DNA of 64,000 nucleotides, from NCBI RefSeq assembly GCF_028368995.1, contig NZ_JAQNDL010000001.1:1860001-1924000 (forward strand), read 5' to 3'. The notes beneath the pieces were generated by a model that was not told the DNA's origin, searched no databases, and saw only the letters and a list, made by a program, of their open reading frames with translations. The position numbers and the translations under genes were made by a program. How positions within the stretch are numbered: position 1 is the stretch's first letter; each line of letters starts with the position of its first letter. The DNA comes from Nannocystis bainbridge (GTDB lineage: Bacteria > Myxococcota_A > Polyangia > Nannocystales > Nannocystaceae). This document shows positions 63,918 through 64,000 of this stretch, one piece after another.

Positions 63918-64000
63918 GCTCACGCCAGCAGCTCGGCGTATTCGCCATGATCGAGCCCCGCCCGCCCGAACTCCGTGACCGGCGCCCCGTCCTCGCCGGT
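63918..64000 (-). CDS. C-terminal end of an unidentified protein (partial)
   Basis: Last 27 codons of a gene entering from beyond the right edge: the visible sequence ends '...RAGLDHGEYAELLA' then TGA. A GTG at 63923 overlaps this stop (GTGA), as in coupled genes, but the GTG frame reads Ala/Arg/Gly-rich and is probably not coding. Confidence 0.55.

Noticed and set aside
63531..63923. Minus-strand gene starting at GTG 63923 overlapping the upstream stop
   Set aside because: The GTGA overlap is attractive, but the product is Ala/Arg/Gly-rich throughout and another frame in the same stretch has normal protein composition.

Overview
This window looks like chromosomal DNA from a myxobacterium (Myxococcota). 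The closest stylistic match is the Nannocystis/Polyangiales side of the group. This is inferred from very high G+C (about 70% by eye), many Ser/Thr kinases (one with a kinesin-light-chain TPR tail next to a sigma factor), numerous lipoproteins with Ser/Thr/Gly linkers or many cysteines, an ECF41-type sigma factor and large PAS sensor kinases. I saw no rRNA, tRNA, CRISPR array or complete insertion sequence.

Layout. 1-5.7 kb: the 3' end of a thermolysin-family protease, an amidase lipoprotein, an unrecognised gene, and a LysR regulator divergent from a haloacid dehalogenase. 5.7-14 kb: a gene-decay zone with an SMI1-like remnant, a 5'-truncated GH43-like gene, a helix-turn-helix regulator with a palindromic operator, mgtA followed by the severed C-terminus of a second P-type ATPase, and a frameshifted di-haem cytochrome c peroxidase. 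14.07-21.45 kb: the most distinctive locus. Five tightly packed minus-strand genes encode a PAAR-tip protein with a toxin-like C-terminus, an FHA-like/DUF4123 adaptor, a protein with an internal duplication, a eukaryotic-type peptidylarginine deiminase (PAD) with all four catalytic residues, and a small helical protein. A membrane pseudokinase diverges from them. I read this as an orphan type VI secretion effector island carrying a PAD; no T6SS core genes are visible.

22-27.3 kb: a MacA/MacB-type efflux operon and a HEAT-like membrane protein. 27.4-32 kb: lipoproteins and a PiT phosphate transporter with a putative Pho box. 32.2-36.1 kb: a TPR kinase and a sigma factor. 36.5-40 kb: a giant secreted CHAP/fibronectin-like protein. 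40-52.5 kb: flavin disulfide reductase, DUF4241, HxlR regulator and hydrolase, a 15-codon gene with its own terminator, an ECF41 sigma factor, a sigma/anti-sigma-like/outer-membrane cluster, a di-iron MBL-fold protein and a serine hydrolase. 52.5-64 kb: repeat-rich low-coding DNA, a Fis-type protein, a DUF1348 protein, a PAS histidine kinase, an SSS symporter opposite a PAS-STAS protein, and two DnaQ-fold exonucleases.

The intergenic DNA carries unusual repeat families. The clearest is the palindrome GGACATGTCC repeated at an exact 14-bp pitch in about 18 places, very often between convergent genes. A second set of degenerate arrays appears to grow from stop-codon contexts (GAGTGACGC, GTGAATCAC). 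Function, if any, is unknown; termination or insulation is my inference.
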